From NCBI GenBank assembly GCA_028278345.1, contig JANQEL010000017.1, positions 1-64,000 of the forward strand: a stretch of 64,000 nucleotides of DNA, given 5' to 3'. Position numbers and translations under genes: made by a program. Below are positions 39,759-47,774 of the stretch, in pieces. The stretch comes from Myxococcota bacterium. GTDB taxonomy: Bacteria > Myxococcota_A > UBA9160 > UBA4427. The notes beneath the pieces are model-generated. The model saw only the letters and a list, made by a program, of their open reading frames with translations. It searched no databases and had not been told where the DNA came from. Position 1 is the first letter of the stretch; each line of letters starts with the position of its first letter.

Positions 39759-40541
39759 ATGACCTTCGACACCGTAACCGTTCCCGAGGCACGCTCGGGC
39801 TTGCGCTACCGGCCGAGCATTCGCGAGCTTGAGAAAGACTCCGAAGCTATGGAACGCTTCGTCGGCGCGATGCGCGGGATGATGGAAAAGCCGGAAGGGG
39901 ACGAAACGAGCTACCTCCACATCGCCGGGATCCACGGGAATCCACCGCCGCACAAGTGCGATCACCGAATCGGATTCTTCCCGTGGCACCGCGCCTATTT
40001 ACTGAAGCTCGAGCGTGCATTGAACCTGATCGAACCCGGCGTCGCCCTACCTTGGTGGGACTTCGCTTCGGAAGACTCCCGGCGAGACGGTGTCCCGACG
40101 TCCTATCGTCATCCCGACGAAGGTGGTGTAGATGTGCTCCACAGCTCGTACATCCCGTACGAAGACCGGCACTCGACGCGGAACATCCAGACGGCGCCAT
40201 CCCGGCTCCCTAACCAGGCTGTCGTTGACAGTGCGCTCGGCGAGTCGAACTACGTCAGCATGTGGCGCCGGTACTACCCCCAAGTCCACAACGCACTTCA
40301 CAACTGGCTCGGTGGCGATCACGCCGGGCAGAACTGGACGGCCTACGACCCGATCTTCTGGGCGTTCCACTGCTCCAACGACAGGCACTGGGCCATCTGG
40401 CAAAACGACCATCCGGGCGCACACCCGCCCCACCTCGACGAAGCCTTGCGCGGCCTCGACATGACTGCACGCGATGTGCTCGACATCAACGAGCTGGGCT
40501 ACGAGTACGCAACGACCGAAATCTTGGTCGAGCCCGAGTAA
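39759..40541 (+). CDS. tyrosinase (type 3 copper monooxygenase)
   Basis: 260 residues, close to the size of bacterial tyrosinases. The CuA site is formed by H54 or H59, H69 and H77 (KCDHRIGFFPWHRAYLLKLE). The CuB site is H177 and H181 in VHNALHNWLGG plus H204 in DPIFWAFHCSNDRHW. The enzyme class hydroxylates monophenols and oxidises catechols to quinones. No signal peptide; AGGA precedes the ATG by 4 nt. It heads a tightly spaced operon with a tyrosinase C-terminal-domain-like protein, a LodA-like oxidase and a LodB-like flavoprotein, inside the tRNA-Gly island. A phenolic substrate, or a role linked to the quinone-cofactor enzyme, is possible but unproven. Confidence 0.88.
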   Translation: MTFDTVTVPEARSGLRYRPSIRELEKDSEAMERFVGAMRGMMEKPEGDETSYLHIAGIHGNPPPHKCDHRIGFFPWHRAYLLKLERALNLIEPGVALPWWDFASEDSRRDGVPTSYRHPDEGGVDVLHSSYIPYEDRHSTRNIQTAPSRLPNQAVVDSALGESNYVSMWRRYYPQVHNALHNWLGGDHAGQNWTAYDPIFWAFHCSNDRHWAIWQNDHPGAHPPHLDEALRGLDMTARDVLDINELGYEYATTEILVEPE

Positions 40542-40551
40542 GGAGGATCCG

Positions 40552-41013
40552 ATGAACCGGTTCGTCTCCAAGCCCTTCCGGATTGCACGCGACGAGCGAG
40601 AGCACCGCAATCAGCGTTGGGATCTGATCCTTCGTGGTGTGGACCATCTCGGCTGCTCCTATGAGGGCAGAGTCTTCCTGAACAATCGGGATGCCACAGC
40701 GGACACGCCGCTCGAAACAGAGTTTGGTTACGCAGGGGGCTATTTCATCTTCGGACACGGCGATTGCTACGGTGCCCCCGGGCACTGCGATCCGCCGCCG
40801 CCGCGCCTTCCTTATGACACAACGCCGATCACGCAGGCACTTCCTGAAGAGGTCCATGTGGAGATCTCCGACGCGGTAAATCGACTCGATGCCACCGACT
40901 CGGTCACAATTTCGATCGTGGCGATTGTGAACTCGGTCGCACCTGGTCAGTCTGCCGATCCGGAGGACACTCTAAAGATTGCCGGGCCCATCTCGATCGT
41001 AGGCTACGCCTGA
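40552..41013 (+). CDS. tyrosinase C-terminal-domain-like protein, possible lid or copper chaperone
   Basis: 153 residues. AGGAGG 5 nt before the ATG fixes the start, 10 bp after the tyrosinase gene. The segment SYEGRVFLNN, then GYAGGYFIFGHGDCYG and GHCDPP, resembles the beta-rich domain that many larger tyrosinases carry after the copper domain, where it covers the active site. Here it is a separate protein with no copper-binding histidine clusters of its own. It may act as a stand-alone shield, activator or metallochaperone, comparable in logic to the Streptomyces tyrosinase/caddie pair. The C-terminal part ends in a smooth beta-like stretch (SVTISIVAIVNSVAPG). Family similarity is from memory, so the assignment is moderate. 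Confidence 0.55.
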   Translation: MNRFVSKPFRIARDEREHRNQRWDLILRGVDHLGCSYEGRVFLNNRDATADTPLETEFGYAGGYFIFGHGDCYGAPGHCDPPPPRLPYDTTPITQALPEEVHVEISDAVNRLDATDSVTISIVAIVNSVAPGQSADPEDTLKIAGPISIVGYA

Positions 41014-41035
41014 GCTAGTTGGGGATACGCGGACG

Positions 41036-42544
41036 ATGATCACTCGCAAGTATCGGATTCACCCAGGGATTGGGATCGCACGCGTTGGAAACTCGAACGA
41101 GTACTTCGTCGGCCCCGAGGCGCCCGGCAACGTCCCAACGGGTCCTTTCCGCGACGATGAGGGAAACCTCAAGCGACAGGCCGCTCGCTTCAGGGTCTTC
41201 GAATACCAGTACGATGACGGCGAACCGGTTGGGGTTCGAGAAGTCGTCCACCGCGGAGACGTTTCGATCCGGTGGAGCGTGCACCTATGCAACCGCAAGG
41301 CAGCCAGCCGACGCTTTCCGCCGGACGAAGCCGGGACCCTGCGCAATCCAGGCATCGACCGTGAACGGCTCATCATCGATGGTGGCCGACAGGATGTCGA
41401 AGGCGTGAGTTCGCAGGTCGGAGTCCGCGGTTCCTTCCTTGATGAGTCGGTCACGCTGGGTGCTCTCCGCACCGATGAGTACGGACGTCTCGTGGTACTC
41501 GGCGGCTTCGGACGCTCACGCTCGGTTCCGCCTAACGAGCCGCTCCCGAATTTCGCGAACAACCCCGGATGGCACGACGACGTTTCCGACGGCCCCGTCA
41601 CAGCGACGATCCAGGCCGCGGACGCAGACGGGAACCTAACCGAAGTTGTAGCGGAGCCGGCGTGGATCGTCGTCGCGCCACCGAGCTTTGCGCCCGGCCT
41701 GCAGAACGTGGTCACGTGGTACGACCAGGCACTGAACATCGCGACTCGACTCGACCGAGACTATGAGCCAAAACGTGTCTCGTTCATCCACCACGTCCAT
41801 CCCATCTTGCGGCGAGTCTCGAATCTCCAATGGGTGAACGCAGAGATTCGAGGTGGGCACAGTGCCAGCCGGCCACGAGGCGACTTCTTGGACCCGGACT
41901 ACATCGCACGGCTCGCCGATCCTTCTGAACAGACGCGAGGTGAGCGGGAGGCCGTCTTCGCGAACCTGTACGACCCCAACAACCCGGCCGGCTTTGGGAC
42001 GATGCCTCAACTGAACGTGGGCATCGCGCCCGACGACCCGCTTCGAGAAGAGATCGCCACGGCGCTGACACCGCTACAACTGAGACTGCTGCGAAAGTGG
42101 AGCACCGGACGCTTCGAGGCCGATTGGACCGGCGAAGCTCCGAGCGCACCAACGCTCGACGAGATCGATGAGGCCGGGAGACCGGCGGCGCTCGATCGAA
42201 GTGCGATCGAAGACACGATCGGCACGCCCTTCTATCCGGGCATCGAAGCCGGCTACCTGATTGCACGGCTCGACAGCTACGAGGCCCCGTTTCGCATCGC
42301 GAGGCGCATGCTTCCCGGACAGCTTACGGAGTCACTTGCTGTACCCTGGCAGGCAGACTTCCACGACTGCGACAACCTTTGGTGGCCGGCTGCGCGACCG
42401 ACCGAAGCGTTCGCTCGAGATGCGGACAAACCGCACACGTGGATCTCCGACTTCAGCCGGTTGAGGATGGCGAACGACTGGTGGAAGCTTGGGGTCATTG
42501 TCGAGGACGGCAATCGCTTTGTGGAGACTGAACGCGAGGTCTGA
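41036..42544 (+). CDS. LodA-like amine/amino-acid oxidase (CTQ quinoprotein family)
   Basis: 502 residues, shorter than Marinomonas LodA (about 726). The N-terminus (IHPGIGIARVGNSNEYFVGP), RQAARFRVFEYQYDDGEP, LGALRTDEYGRLVVLGGFG and WHDDVSDGPVTATI all match LodA-type proteins. These oxidise an amino group, releasing ammonia and hydrogen peroxide, with a cysteine tryptophylquinone made from their own side chains. A conserved C-terminal block PWQADFHDCDNLWWPAARP contains C445, the likely CTQ cysteine; W454-455 or W482-483 are tryptophan candidates. The gene sits between the tyrosinase pair and the LodB-like flavoprotein that would mature it. The substrate is not predictable; LodA uses lysine and related enzymes use glycine. 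There is no signal peptide. Confidence 0.82.
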   Translation: MITRKYRIHPGIGIARVGNSNEYFVGPEAPGNVPTGPFRDDEGNLKRQAARFRVFEYQYDDGEPVGVREVVHRGDVSIRWSVHLCNRKAASRRFPPDEAGTLRNPGIDRERLIIDGGRQDVEGVSSQVGVRGSFLDESVTLGALRTDEYGRLVVLGGFGRSRSVPPNEPLPNFANNPGWHDDVSDGPVTATIQAADADGNLTEVVAEPAWIVVAPPSFAPGLQNVVTWYDQALNIATRLDRDYEPKRVSFIHHVHPILRRVSNLQWVNAEIRGGHSASRPRGDFLDPDYIARLADPSEQTRGEREAVFANLYDPNNPAGFGTMPQLNVGIAPDDPLREEIATALTPLQLRLLRKWSTGRFEADWTGEAPSAPTLDEIDEAGRPAALDRSAIEDTIGTPFYPGIEAGYLIARLDSYEAPFRIARRMLPGQLTESLAVPWQADFHDCDNLWWPAARPTEAFARDADKPHTWISDFSRLRMANDWWKLGVIVEDGNRFVETEREV

Positions 42545-42554
42545 AACCGTCGGA

Positions 42555-43634
42555 TTGAGCTTCGACGTCGTCGTCGTGGGTGGCGGTCCTGCCGGGCTAG
42601 CATGCGCATCTCGCCTCTCGATGAACGGTGTCCGCGTCGCGATCGTCGATCGGCGACGGGGCCCCTCCATCGGCGAGCACGTCGAGGGACGCATGGGTTG
42701 CGCGCTCCGCTCACTCGGCCTGAATCACCTGCTCGACGCGCACGCGCGAAGCCCAGGAATCGCCGCGTGCTGGAACGCGTCGGAGCCAAGATATGGCGAC
42801 TACCTATCGCAGCCGCGCGGTGACGGCTGGAACCTGGATCGTACCCGTTTCGATCAAGACTTCTGGCAGGAAGCCATCGCACAGGGCGTTCGCGGGTTCG
42901 TTGGCGTGAGGCTTGAGGTCGTAGGCCGAAGCGGAGGTCGAACGTCGCTCCGTCTCCACGACGCCAAACAGAGCCAAGACGCCGCCACTTCGATGCTCGT
43001 CGATGCAACCGGCCGGTATTGCGCTGTGGCGCGAGATCGAGGTACGCGCTGCGTTGCGATCGATCGAATGATCGGAATCTCGCGTCTAGCTCAGACGGGA
43101 AGTGGGACGATCAGCTTTGGCAACCGCTTACTCATCGAAGCGTTCCCCGGCGGCTGGCTCTACTCCCTCCCAGTTCGAGGCGGCTTGCAGGTCGTCCTCA
43201 TAACCGATGCCGACCTCGTCCACCGCACGCCGCAACATACATGGCAGGAAGCAATCCTTGAGGCCCCCGTGACCCGCACTAGACTCGGTTGCGGCGGCGA
43301 ACAAGCGGTGGCTCGTACATGGTTGGCGCAGAGTCAGTCGGTCCACCCCGTGCACGGGCCCGGGTGGATCGCAATTGGCGACGCTGCCGACGCGCGGGAT
43401 CCTCTCGCGTCGCAAGGTGTACTCAGGGCGATCGAGGGCGGCATCGCGGCAGCGGACGCCATTGTTCGAGAACTCGGCGGTTCCTCCGACGCGATCGAGG
43501 AACTCGGACTACGGAACGAGCGCGAACGCGCACGCTATTTGGAGCTGCGTACTGAAACCTACGCGCGCGAGCAACGTTTTCCGAGCCACGCCTTCTGGTC
43601 GCGCCGCACTTTGAATTCGGCCCCGACCCCGTAG
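42555..43634 (+). CDS. LodB-like FAD-dependent maturase
   Basis: About 359 residues. The N-terminus is a Rossmann FAD site (VVVVGGGPAGLACASRLSMNG), with a further FAD block VHGPGWIAIGDAADARDPLAS in the C-terminal half, as in the halogenase/geranylgeranyl-reductase group. LodB proteins belong here and are needed to hydroxylate the tryptophan that becomes CTQ in LodA. The start is uncertain: TTG at 42555, just after the LodA-like stop at 42544, is preferred because it opens directly on the FAD motif; a TTG at 42489 would overlap. No ATG is well placed. Position directly after the LodA-like gene is the expected lodAB order. Confidence 0.8.
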   Translation: MSFDVVVVGGGPAGLACASRLSMNGVRVAIVDRRRGPSIGEHVEGRMGCALRSLGLNHLLDAHARSPGIAACWNASEPRYGDYLSQPRGDGWNLDRTRFDQDFWQEAIAQGVRGFVGVRLEVVGRSGGRTSLRLHDAKQSQDAATSMLVDATGRYCAVARDRGTRCVAIDRMIGISRLAQTGSGTISFGNRLLIEAFPGGWLYSLPVRGGLQVVLITDADLVHRTPQHTWQEAILEAPVTRTRLGCGGEQAVARTWLAQSQSVHPVHGPGWIAIGDAADARDPLASQGVLRAIEGGIAAADAIVRELGGSSDAIEELGLRNERERARYLELRTETYAREQRFPSHAFWSRRTLNSAPTP

Positions 43635-44029
43635 AGTGACAGGGTGCCCTTCCGGAACGAAACGGTCCGAAAATCCCCGGGCAGGTCACTTACAGGGTCT
43701 GTCTTCGTACGGTGTCTTTCGCGATGAGCCGAACGACGGTGATGAGCAGGTAGCCGCCATCGAGCTTCTCGTCGACGCCTCACTCGAACCCCAATGATGC
43801 ACTCCCTAGACGTCGCTCACGCGTCCGAATATCGCCGCCACGCGGCCCAGAACCAGAGATCGTGATCAGCGACCATCACGTTACCGGCACGTTGGTGCTC
43901 CATTTTCGGCGTCTTCGGCGTCTCGCAGGTCGTCGGGCTCACCCTGCTCCACTTCTACGGTCTGCGATCCGTCGATCGCTAGAGCCAATCGCCATAAAGG
44001 GCATCTTTAGGTCAACTGCCGCAAACCAG
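43635..44029. other. right end of island, no gene
   Basis: About 395 bp between the LodB-like gene and the tRNA terminator. TTAGGTCAA at 44007-44015 mirrors the left-end motifs. A short plus-strand frame ending near 43796 (LSSYGVFRDEPNDGDEQVAA) and another ending near 43981 (VVGLTLLHFYGLRSVDR) may be gene debris. No integrase was recognised. Confidence 0.5.
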
Positions 44030-44073
44030 AAAGCCCCCGAACAACTCGATTCCTCGAGAAAGTTCGGGGGCTT
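44030..44073 (-). terminator. intrinsic terminator of tRNA-Gly
   Basis: Perfect 12-bp inverted repeat AAGCCCCCGAAC (44031-44042) / GTTCGGGGGCTT (44062-44073), lying right after the tRNA 3' end on the minus strand and followed by TCT. The loop carries a second small stem, CTCGATTCCTCGAG. Confidence 0.8.
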
Positions 44074-44076
44074 AGA

Positions 44077-44152
44077 TGGAGCACGAGACCAGATTCGAAC
44101 TGGCGACCCTCACGTTGGCAACGTGATGCTCTACCAGCTGAGCTACTCGTGC
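44077..44152 (-). tRNA. tRNA-Gly(GCC), with encoded CCA
   Basis: 76 nt. Acceptor GCACGAG/CTCGTGC, D arm GCTC/GAGC, anticodon stem TCACG/CGTGA around loop TTGCCAA (anticodon GCC), T arm GCCAG/CTGGT with loop TTCGAAT, and 3' TCCA all fit a standard cloverleaf. Its 3' 51 bp are duplicated at 36148-36198 and partly at 29704-29765, so it is an integration hot spot. The stray translation of its antisense strand is not a gene. Confidence 0.97.
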
Positions 44153-44331
44153 TTGAAATCTTTCGCTGGCAGGACGGGTAGTTAGCAAAATCCGGCGCTG
44201 GGCTTCAAGCCTCCCGGGCCGACTTTCGGCGGGGGCGCCCGACGGGCAGACGCACCCTCTCCTCGCCCCCATTTCGGCGGGATATCGGGCCTCACACGCG
44301 CCCCCTTCAGCCGCAGATTGGCGGCAACCGC

Positions 44332-44925
44332 CTACACCACCGCCCGGCGGCGGCGCCCCAGTGCGAGCAAGCCCATACCGCCGGCCACTAGGAGGCCGGT
44401 CGACGGTTCGGGGATGGGGGTGGGAGCGATGATCAGCGTGTCGATGGTGATGGACACGGTGTCGGTGCCGACCGTGCGCGTGAACTGTTTCGCAATGTTG
44501 AACAGCGAGAGCGAGTAGGTTCCGCCCGGCAGGGCCTCGACGTTGGGGCCCCAGATCAAGAGCGCATTGGTGTTGAACGTGATTGCGGCGTAGTCGGTCG
44601 CGGGGCCACCGGTCGACCGAATGATCGACTGCGCGGCGAAACCCTGGTCCAGATAGATGTCCTGATCCGTCTGCGTACCCAAATCGCCATCCAGCACACC
44701 GCCGGTGATCGACCACGAGAGAGTCGACTGGTCGATGAAGTTGCGGCGGTTACCGAACGGCACGAAGCCGCTCGGGGTACCTGGGGTGTCGAATCGCATG
44801 AAGCCGGTCACCGATTCGGTGCCGTTGCTTCCCCAGAAATTCCAGTACACCGGGGTGGCCGTCGCTGTGCTGGCGACGAGAAGCAGCACGAAGGACAGCG
44901 CGATCGCTCGGAGCCATCGAGTCAT
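44332..44925 (-). CDS. PEP-CTERM sorting domain-containing secreted protein
   Basis: 197 residues. The start at 44925 is fixed by AAGGAGGT upstream and by the signal peptide (AIALSFVLLLVASTATATP). The C-terminus APTPIPEPSTGLLVAGGMGL then LALGRRRRAVV is a canonical PEP-CTERM tail, almost identical in core (PEPSTGLLVA) to the protein at 21651-22277. The mature part has a beta-sandwich look (TDYAAITFNTNALLIWGPNV). Likely exosortase-processed surface or matrix protein; function unknown. A perfect 22-bp palindrome lies 57 bp upstream. Confidence 0.85.
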   Translation of the reverse strand: MTRWLRAIALSFVLLLVASTATATPVYWNFWGSNGTESVTGFMRFDTPGTPSGFVPFGNRRNFIDQSTLSWSITGGVLDGDLGTQTDQDIYLDQGFAAQSIIRSTGGPATDYAAITFNTNALLIWGPNVEALPGGTYSLSLFNIAKQFTRTVGTDTVSITIDTLIIAPTPIPEPSTGLLVAGGMGLLALGRRRRAVV

Positions 44926-44981
44926 GGCAGACCTCCTTCCCAAGGGTCGAAGGAAAGGGTGACCTACACCGGAGCGCTGTC

Positions 44982-45003
44982 GTGTCCCCTCGCGAGGGGA
45001 CAC
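44982..45003. repeat. perfect 22-bp palindrome
   Basis: GTGTCCCCTCGCGAGGGGAC plus AC between the P450 stop and the PEP-CTERM start. It could be the P450-operon terminator stem, although no T-tract follows, or an operator for the downstream gene. An outer pair GGAGCGC (44971-44977) / GCGCTCC (45017-45023) encloses it. Confidence 0.6.
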
Positions 45004-45010
45004 TCCTGGC

Positions 45011-46195
45011 TCAGGCGCTCCGGCCCGCGATCGGCAGCCCCTCGAAACCTCGAATCACCGTCGAGTGCAGGCGTTTCGGAGATGGAGTTGCCGGTTCGAT
45101 CCGCTCGAAACGATCGAGCAGCGCCTCCAGCGCGATCCGCCCCTCGAGGCGCGCGAGCCCGGCGCCGAGGCAGAAGTGCCGGCCCTGGCCGAAGGCCAGA
45201 TGGCGGGGCTCCCCGCGATCGAGGCGGTAGTCGTCGGGCTGGTCAAAGACCTCCGGGTCGCGATTCGCGGCGCCGAACGAGACGATCACCCGGCTTCCCT
45301 TCGGAATCGAAACGCCGTGGAGTTCCACGTCGCATGTCGTCTCGCGTCCGAGGTTCTGCACCGGGGAGTCGAAACGCAGGGTCTCTTCGAGGGCTGCGGG
45401 CACCAGGCTTCGATCCTCGCGACAAGCCTTCCAAAGGTCCGGACGGCTGGCGAAGACGTTGAGCTGATTGCTGATCAGGTTCGTCGTCGTTTCGTTGCCG
45501 GCGATCAGGAGCATGACGAAGAAGGCGTCGAGTTCAGCATCGGTGAGCCGTCGGCCGTCGATCTCGGCGCGCAGGAGATCCGACATCAGATCGTCTCGAG
45601 GGTTCTTCCGGCGCTCCTCGAGCACCCCTCGGAAGTACGCCGCGAGTTCGAGGCTCGCTTGGATCATGTCGGGCTCGGCCGGGCGATCCATCATTCCGAC
45701 GGTCGCGTCGGACCAGCGTCGAAAATCGTCCTGGTGACGTCGGTCGACACCGAGCATCTCGGCGATCACCGCAACCGGCAGCGGAATCGAAACCGCCGAG
45801 ACGAGCTCGAACTCGCCCTCCGGCAAGGCGTCGACGAGTTCCTTCGCAAAGGCGCGGATGCGCCCTTCACTCTCGGCCACCCGCCGCGGGGTGAAGGCCT
45901 TGCTGACCAGCGCCCGCAACTGATCGTGATACGGCGGGTCCGTCGCCGCGAGCAGCGGCAACGCCGTCATCGCCGCTCGGCCGCCCGAAGAAGCCGGCAT
46001 CGGCGCCGGCCCTGCACCACTGCGGAACGTCTCGTGATCGCGCAGCGCCGCATCGACGTCGTCGTAGCGTGTGAGCGCGTAGACACCGTGTCGCGATTCC
46101 CGATACACCGGCGCTTCCGCCCGAAGCTTCGAGTACGCGGGATACGGATCTTCCTGGAACTCGGTTCCGAAGAGGTCGAAGTCGAGTTCAGTCAT
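45011..46195 (-). CDS. cytochrome P450
   Basis: 394 residues, standard for soluble bacterial P450s. I-helix AGNETTTNLI, K-helix EETLR (ExxR) and haem loop FGQGRHFCLGAG with the axial cysteine near 341 are all present. There is no membrane anchor, so ferredoxin and ferredoxin reductase partners are expected, but none lies in the window. It overlaps the Bax-inhibitor-1 gene by 8 bp and is its downstream partner on the same transcript. Substrate cannot be told; proximity to the acyl-CoA catabolic operon hints at a role in attacking a hydrocarbon or terpenoid, which is only inference. Confidence 0.92.
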   Translation of the reverse strand: MTELDFDLFGTEFQEDPYPAYSKLRAEAPVYRESRHGVYALTRYDDVDAALRDHETFRSGAGPAPMPASSGGRAAMTALPLLAATDPPYHDQLRALVSKAFTPRRVAESEGRIRAFAKELVDALPEGEFELVSAVSIPLPVAVIAEMLGVDRRHQDDFRRWSDATVGMMDRPAEPDMIQASLELAAYFRGVLEERRKNPRDDLMSDLLRAEIDGRRLTDAELDAFFVMLLIAGNETTTNLISNQLNVFASRPDLWKACREDRSLVPAALEETLRFDSPVQNLGRETTCDVELHGVSIPKGSRVIVSFGAANRDPEVFDQPDDYRLDRGEPRHLAFGQGRHFCLGAGLARLEGRIALEALLDRFERIEPATPSPKRLHSTVIRGFEGLPIAGRSA

Positions 46196-46895
46196 TCTGC
46201 GACGACATGAACAGACGCAGCACGTACCAGAACATCATCGCCACGGATGCGAAGAGCTGGAGCGCGGCGCCGACGTATCGGTCTTCGGGGTAGTCGCGCA
46301 GGATCGCCGAGGTGTCGTAGAGAATGGAAGCGCCCGCGAGGCCGACCATGGCCACGGAGAACCAGGTGCCCAGTTCAAAGCCGAAGAGCAGCGAACTCAC
46401 GATCGCGACCAGCGCCAGCACGCCGCCGAACATCAACATGCCGCGCAGGAATGAGAAGTCCTTGCGCGTCACGAAGGCCACCGCGGTGAGCCCGACGAAG
46501 CCCGCGAGCGTGGTGAAAGCCGCGCTCTCGATCACGCCGGGGAAGTTCGTGTTCGCGATGTAGAGCATCGGGACGAAGATGATCCCCTCGGCGATCACGA
46601 ACCCACCCAATGCCGCGTATTGCGCGCCGATGTTCGCCGAGCTGTGCGCCACCCGCGTCGCGATCCAACCGACCACGATGAACGCGCCGAGCACGAGCAA
46701 CCACGAACCCGAGAGCAGCACCCGCGCAATCTCTTCGGCGGCTCCCGTAGTGAAGAGCCAGATCTCGAAGAGGGTGAACCCGACGATCGACGCCATCAGG
46801 TGGTTGTAGGTGCGGCTGATGAACTGGCTGCGCGCCTCGGTATCGCGCTCGCCGATCGGAATGGGTCGCTCGGGAATGTCGAAGCTCTGGCTCAT
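46188..46895 (-). CDS. Bax inhibitor-1 / YccA family membrane protein
   Basis: 235 residues with seven hydrophobic segments (e.g. WLLVLGAFIVVGWIATRV, MLMFGGVLALVAIVSSLLF). The C-terminal hallmark ILYDTSAILRDYPEDRYVGA then LQLFASVAMMFWYVLRLF is diagnostic of the BI-1 family, inner-membrane proteins linked to cation leak and FtsH regulation in bacteria. The ATG at 46895 is close to a divergent aldolase-family gene. Overlap with the P450 gene is probably just compact packing. Confidence 0.9.
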   Translation of the reverse strand: MSQSFDIPERPIPIGERDTEARSQFISRTYNHLMASIVGFTLFEIWLFTTGAAEEIARVLLSGSWLLVLGAFIVVGWIATRVAHSSANIGAQYAALGGFVIAEGIIFVPMLYIANTNFPGVIESAAFTTLAGFVGLTAVAFVTRKDFSFLRGMLMFGGVLALVAIVSSLLFGFELGTWFSVAMVGLAGASILYDTSAILRDYPEDRYVGAALQLFASVAMMFWYVLRLFMSSQND

Positions 46896-47003
46896 GGTGG
46901 GCTCCTCTGCGGGTGAGACGTCGCGTGGAGAGAATAGACACAGGTAGGGATCGGTGCGGGTAGAATCTCACTGCAGTGGATCTTGACCCCGAAGGAGAGC
47001 GCC

Positions 47004-47762
47004 GTGCTTCCCGAAATCCCCGATCAGCGTGGAAAGGTGAGCGAGGCCGAATGGCAGGCTCGCGTCGATCTCGCGGCCGCCTACCGCCTCGTCGCCCGAG
47101 AAGGTTGGGACGACATGCTGTCGACGCATATCTCAGCGCGCGTTCCGGGTGAAGACGGCGTCTTCCTGATCAACCCCTATGGTCTCCTCTTCTCACAAGT
47201 CACCGCTTCGAGCCTCATCAAGGTCGACTACCAGGGGAACCGTCTTTCCGAGTCGCCCTTCCCCCACAACCCGGCCGCGATCGTGATTCACGCGGCGGTG
47301 CTCGAAGCGCGGGAAGACGTCGCGTCCATCGTGCATCTCCACACGATTCCGGGGGTTGCCGTCTCGACTCACGCCGATGGCCTGATGCCGCTGAACCAGC
47401 GGGCCCTCTACTTCCAGAACGTGCTGGCCTACCACGACTACGAAGGCCTCGCCCTCGATGACGAAGAACGCGTGAGCCTCGTCGAACACCTCGGCGACAA
47501 GCAGGTGATGCTCCTGCGCAACCACGGCACCCTCGTTTGCGGAAGCACGGTCGCGCAGGCCTACGTCGCCTCCTTCTTCTTCGAGAAGGCCTGCCAGATG
47601 CAGGTGCAGACCCTCTCGTGCGGCGTGCCCCTCACACCGCTCTCGAAGGAAGTGATCGAGAAGGTGCCCGAGCAGGCGAAGCACATGGCGCATTGGGGCC
47701 GCCTCGAATGGCCCGCGCTTCTGGCTGTCCTTGACGGCGAAGACGACTCCTACCGGAGCTAG
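47004..47762 (+). CDS. class II aldolase/adducin family protein
   Basis: 252 residues from GTG at 47004, with GAAGGAG at 6-nt spacing. Zinc-ligand histidines appear in VHLHTIPGVA (HxH) and in LLRNHGTLVCG. The N-terminal WDDMLSTHISARVPGEDGVF and INPYGLLFSQVTASSL are typical of fuculose-phosphate aldolase-like proteins. The family cleaves or decarboxylates small sugar-phosphate-like substrates, but many members act on unknown compounds. Divergent from BI-1 and convergent with the alcohol dehydrogenase gene at 47775. Confidence 0.85.
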   Translation: MLPEIPDQRGKVSEAEWQARVDLAAAYRLVAREGWDDMLSTHISARVPGEDGVFLINPYGLLFSQVTASSLIKVDYQGNRLSESPFPHNPAAIVIHAAVLEAREDVASIVHLHTIPGVAVSTHADGLMPLNQRALYFQNVLAYHDYEGLALDDEERVSLVEHLGDKQVMLLRNHGTLVCGSTVAQAYVASFFFEKACQMQVQTLSCGVPLTPLSKEVIEKVPEQAKHMAHWGRLEWPALLAVLDGEDDSYRS

Positions 47763-47774
47763 TCGACTCCGAGA

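Noticed and set aside
43862-44185. 107-residue plus-strand protein with QIRTGDPHVGNVMLYQLS
   Set aside because: This peptide is the antisense translation of the tRNA-Gly gene, a familiar annotation artefact.
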